Assembly (NCBI GenBank): GCA_958417755.1
Contig: CATZDY010000059.1
Location: forward strand, 1 to 16,153
Direction of reading: 5' to 3'
DNA from: an uncultured Peptococcaceae bacterium
Lineage (GTDB): Bacteria; Bacillota; Desulfotomaculia; Desulfotomaculales; Desulfocucumaceae
Length of the DNA: 16,153 nucleotides
The notes beneath the pieces were generated by a model. The model was given only the letters and a program-made list of their open reading frames with translations. It was not told the DNA's origin and made no database searches. Shown piece by piece: positions 13,806 through 16,153 of the stretch; position 1 is the stretch's first letter, and each line of letters begins with the position of its first letter. The position numbers were made by a program, and so were the translations under genes.

Positions 13806-15797
13806 ATGCTTATGCAGAAAACAAAATGCTTTTGTTTATTTGCTCTTATTTTATCCGTCATCATGATATTCACTGCTTGTGGCAATAACACTTCCCTGGG
13901 CTTAAACGCTGAGTCCAAAGAAGCCACGGCAATCACCAAAAAGGTAAATGAGAATGTGTATGCTGTCTTGGATTTTGATGATAAGCAAGAATTTGACTTT
14001 GCTCAAAAAGGGTTGCTTGCAAAGCCTGATGTGTTAGAGCTTAAAAATGAAGCGGGGAAGATCATATGGAGCCAAAAGGCTTATGCCTTTGTAGAAAATG
14101 AGGCCAAAGCCCCTGCATCGGTAAATCCTAGTCTTTGGCGCAATACCCAATTGAATCATTTTTACGGCCTTTATGAGGTCATGGATGGCATCTATCAAGT
14201 GCGGGGATATGATATGACCAATATGACCTTTGTGGCTGGGGACAAAGGGTGGATTGTATTTGATCCCTTGATGAGTGTGGAATGCGCCCAAGCTGCCCTG
14301 CAATTGGTCACTGAATATTTGGGAGAACGCCCAGTGATGGGGATTGTCATCAGCCACCCTCACGTGGATCATTACGGCGGCATCAAAGGGATTATTTCTG
14401 AAGAAGAGGTGCAAGCACGAAATATCCCCATCATTGTGCCCAATGATTTTGAAGAGCATGCGGTCAGTGAAAATGTGTATGCAGGAAATGCCATGTCCAG
14501 AAGAGCAGGATACCAATACGGGACCATTTTGCCAAGCAATGAAAAAGGCACCCTGGCCATGGGCATTGGGATGGGACAATCCAAAGGAGTGATTTCCTAT
14601 ATTACGCCCAATGATACCATCAAAGAAACAGGGGAAACCAGAATGATAGACGGAGTATTGATGGAATTTCAAATGACCCCTGGTACAGAAGCACCGGCAG
14701 AAATGAATACATATTTTCCTGGCAAAAGAGCACTTTGGTTGGCTGAAAATTGTACTGGTACCTTGCATAACTTGTATACCCTAAGGGGGGCCCAGGTGCG
14801 TGACGGGAATGCTTGGGCTGAGTATATTATGGAAGCACTAACTTTATATGGTGATAAAACAGATGTAGTATTCCAATCCCATAACTGGCCGCACTGGGGA
14901 AATGAGTTCATACGGACCTATATGCAGGATACAGCTGCAGTGTATAAATATATCCATGATCAGACGTTGATGTATATCAACCAAGGATATACATCGGATG
15001 AGATTTCTAATATGCTTCAGTTGCCTGATGAATTAGCGAAAAACTGGTATACCCGGCAATATTATGGTACAGTGGCCCATAATGCGAAAGGGGTATATCA
15101 ACGATATATGGGATGGTATGATGCAAATCCAGTTCATTTGAATCCTTTGGAGCCTTCGGAAAGTGCTAAAAAATTTGTTGCATATTTAGGCGATCCAAAT
15201 GAAGTATTGCATAAAGCAAAAGATGATTTTGCCAAGGGTGAATATCAATGGGTGGCTGAAATTACCAATATTTTGGTTTTTGCTGATCCCCAGAATAAAC
15301 AAGCCCGATACTTATGTGCAGATGCTTTGGAGCAACTGGGGTATCAGGCAGAATCCGGGACATGGAGAAATGCCTACCTTTCCGCAGCAAAAGAATTACG
15401 CGAAGGAACCACCAATGATTTAAATGTAAAAGCCACTGGAAGTGCGGATACGAAAAAATCCATGACTCCTAAAATGATGTTGGATTATCTGGGTATTTTG
15501 ATGGATGCAAAAGCAGCCCAAGACGTAAACTTGAAAATCAATGTGAAGTTTACTGATTATCCCCAACCATATGTATTGACAATCCGAGCTGGTGTTTTGT
15601 TATATCAGGAGAACGCGCAAGCAGAGGATGCTGATGCAACGTTAACCATGCCCCAAAAGGGAATGTTTGCCATTTTAAGCAAAGATGAAGAGCAACAAAG
15701 GCTGCTTATCAAGATTGAAGGAGAGCAAAACGTGCTGTCAAAAATTACGGCTTATATAACAGAGTTTCCTAATTTCTTTCCCATTGTTGAACCTTAA
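13806..15797 (+). CDS. Exported alkyl sulfatase (SdsA1/YjcS-like metallo-beta-lactamase fold)
   Basis: A 663-residue class III alkyl sulfatase that would hydrolyse sulfate esters of alkyl chains (such as SDS) to alcohol and sulfate. The N-terminus is a signal with lipobox FTAC, so it should be a surface lipoprotein. The family opening NPSLWRNTQLNHFYGLYEV precedes a binuclear zinc core: ISHPHVDHYGG (His184, His186, Asp188, His189), Glu295 in GTEAPAEMN, Glu314 in LAENCTGTLHN, and His359 in QSHNWPHWG. Spacings from His189 to Glu295 (106) and to Glu314 (19 more) equal those I recall for SdsA1. A helical dimerisation domain with KNWYTRQYYGTVAHNAKGVY follows, then a C-terminal SCP2-like lipid-binding domain (about 535-663). 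The start is uncertain: ATG 13806 or 13812, both after a weak AAAGTAG; TTG 13764 would place charged residues before the signal. No sulfate transporter or regulator adjoins it. Confidence 0.93.
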   Translation: MLMQKTKCFCLFALILSVIMIFTACGNNTSLGLNAESKEATAITKKVNENVYAVLDFDDKQEFDFAQKGLLAKPDVLELKNEAGKIIWSQKAYAFVENEAKAPASVNPSLWRNTQLNHFYGLYEVMDGIYQVRGYDMTNMTFVAGDKGWIVFDPLMSVECAQAALQLVTEYLGERPVMGIVISHPHVDHYGGIKGIISEEEVQARNIPIIVPNDFEEHAVSENVYAGNAMSRRAGYQYGTILPSNEKGTLAMGIGMGQSKGVISYITPNDTIKETGETRMIDGVLMEFQMTPGTEAPAEMNTYFPGKRALWLAENCTGTLHNLYTLRGAQVRDGNAWAEYIMEALTLYGDKTDVVFQSHNWPHWGNEFIRTYMQDTAAVYKYIHDQTLMYINQGYTSDEISNMLQLPDELAKNWYTRQYYGTVAHNAKGVYQRYMGWYDANPVHLNPLEPSESAKKFVAYLGDPNEVLHKAKDDFAKGEYQWVAEITNILVFADPQNKQARYLCADALEQLGYQAESGTWRNAYLSAAKELREGTTNDLNVKATGSADTKKSMTPKMMLDYLGILMDAKAAQDVNLKINVKFTDYPQPYVLTIRAGVLLYQENAQAEDADATLTMPQKGMFAILSKDEEQQRLLIKIEGEQNVLSKITAYITEFPNFFPIVEP

Positions 15798-15884
15798 TTT
15801 GGTAGAAACACTAAGGGAAATTTTTGCAAGGAATTATTGGGAGAGTCATTAGGAATTAAATATTATTATTTTCATATCATCTAT

Positions 15885-15926
15885 AAACCCGGCAAATGAA
15901 AGGAGGTCTTTTCGTTTGCCGGGTTT
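15885..15926 (+). terminator. Hairpin terminator after the alkyl sulfatase gene
   Basis: A perfect 12-bp stem, AAACCCGGCAAA (15885-15896) with 15915-15926, plus an inner GAAA/TTTC pairing. It lies 87 bases past the stop. The tail after it is not T-rich, so efficiency is uncertain. Confidence 0.65.
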
Positions 15927-16153
15927 ATTCATGGGTAGTAGGATATGTAAAAACAAAGATAATAAAATGATGAATTCCAGGAGCAAATGGGAGAAAGGTT
16001 TCATAAAATGTAATTGGATATTATTTCCATATTTATGTAAAGGATTAGTATTCATAGAGCAGTTTTTAGAAGGCGAAAATATAATATTTAACTATTTGCT
16101 TGATGTTCTATTGTGGAAAATAATACAAGTTTCAAGGAACAAATGAGAGAAAG

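Noticed and set aside
14034..14768. Long minus-strand frame (244 codons) inside the alkyl sulfatase gene
   Set aside because: It is antisense to a well-conserved enzyme, rich in His/Cys/Phe as expected for a shadow frame, and has no ribosome binding site.
15916..16146. 76-codon plus-strand frame at the right edge
   Set aside because: It starts inside the terminator hairpin, has no ribosome binding site and shows no recognisable pattern. The region 15927-16153 otherwise holds nothing I can support.
1..16153. CRISPR array, IS terminal inverted repeats, toxin-antitoxin or phage-defence system
   Set aside because: No regularly spaced repeats, intact transposase or integrase, or recognisable defence proteins were seen on either strand.

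Overview
The window looks like chromosome from an anaerobic, low-GC Gram-positive-type bacterium (Bacillota). The grounds are AT-rich intergenic DNA, strong AGGAGG-type ribosome binding sites, TTG starts after good Shine-Dalgarno sequences, many hairpin-plus-T terminators, a class I hybrid cluster protein typical of strict anaerobes, and a PdaA-type deacetylase. The species cannot be named from the sequence alone.

Left part (1-2140) is largely a gene graveyard. It holds the tail of a secreted Fn3/Ig-like protein with a probable frameshift, a truncated gene start, one intact small hypothetical gene (880-1146), the C-terminal part of a broken alpha/beta hydrolase, and an NTF2/SnoaL-like gene interrupted by a TGA where a Trp is expected. 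Middle-left (2171-6315) carries intact hcp between strong terminators, a class I SAM methyltransferase, a GyrI-like small-molecule-binding protein, and a convergent permuted NlpC/P60 (YiiX-like) protein whose 3' end overlaps its neighbour by 9 bases.

At 6597-6672 lies a tRNA-Thr (anticodon CGT) with its own promoter and a downstream hairpin. It is followed by about 800 bases of decayed DNA, including a frameshifted minus-strand fragment that may derive from a tyrosine recombinase. From 7560 to 12082 four minus-strand genes encode exported proteins: a NodB-type polysaccharide deacetylase, a solitary PstS-like binding lipoprotein, a WG-repeat lipoprotein and a lipoprotein-anchored PdaA-like deacetylase. 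The last has its own promoter and terminator, and the other three may form one transcription unit. This reads as an envelope cluster. dinB (DNA polymerase IV) follows on the same strand. Divergent from it is a large exported alkyl sulfatase (metallo-beta-lactamase fold plus SCP2-like C-terminus), closed by a 12-bp hairpin.

No CRISPR array, intact transposase, toxin-antitoxin pair or recognisable defence system was found. The most distinctive content is the set of lipoproteins (alkyl sulfatase, WG protein, PstS-like protein, PdaA-like enzyme) and the clustering of pseudogenes near the left edge and next to the tRNA gene.
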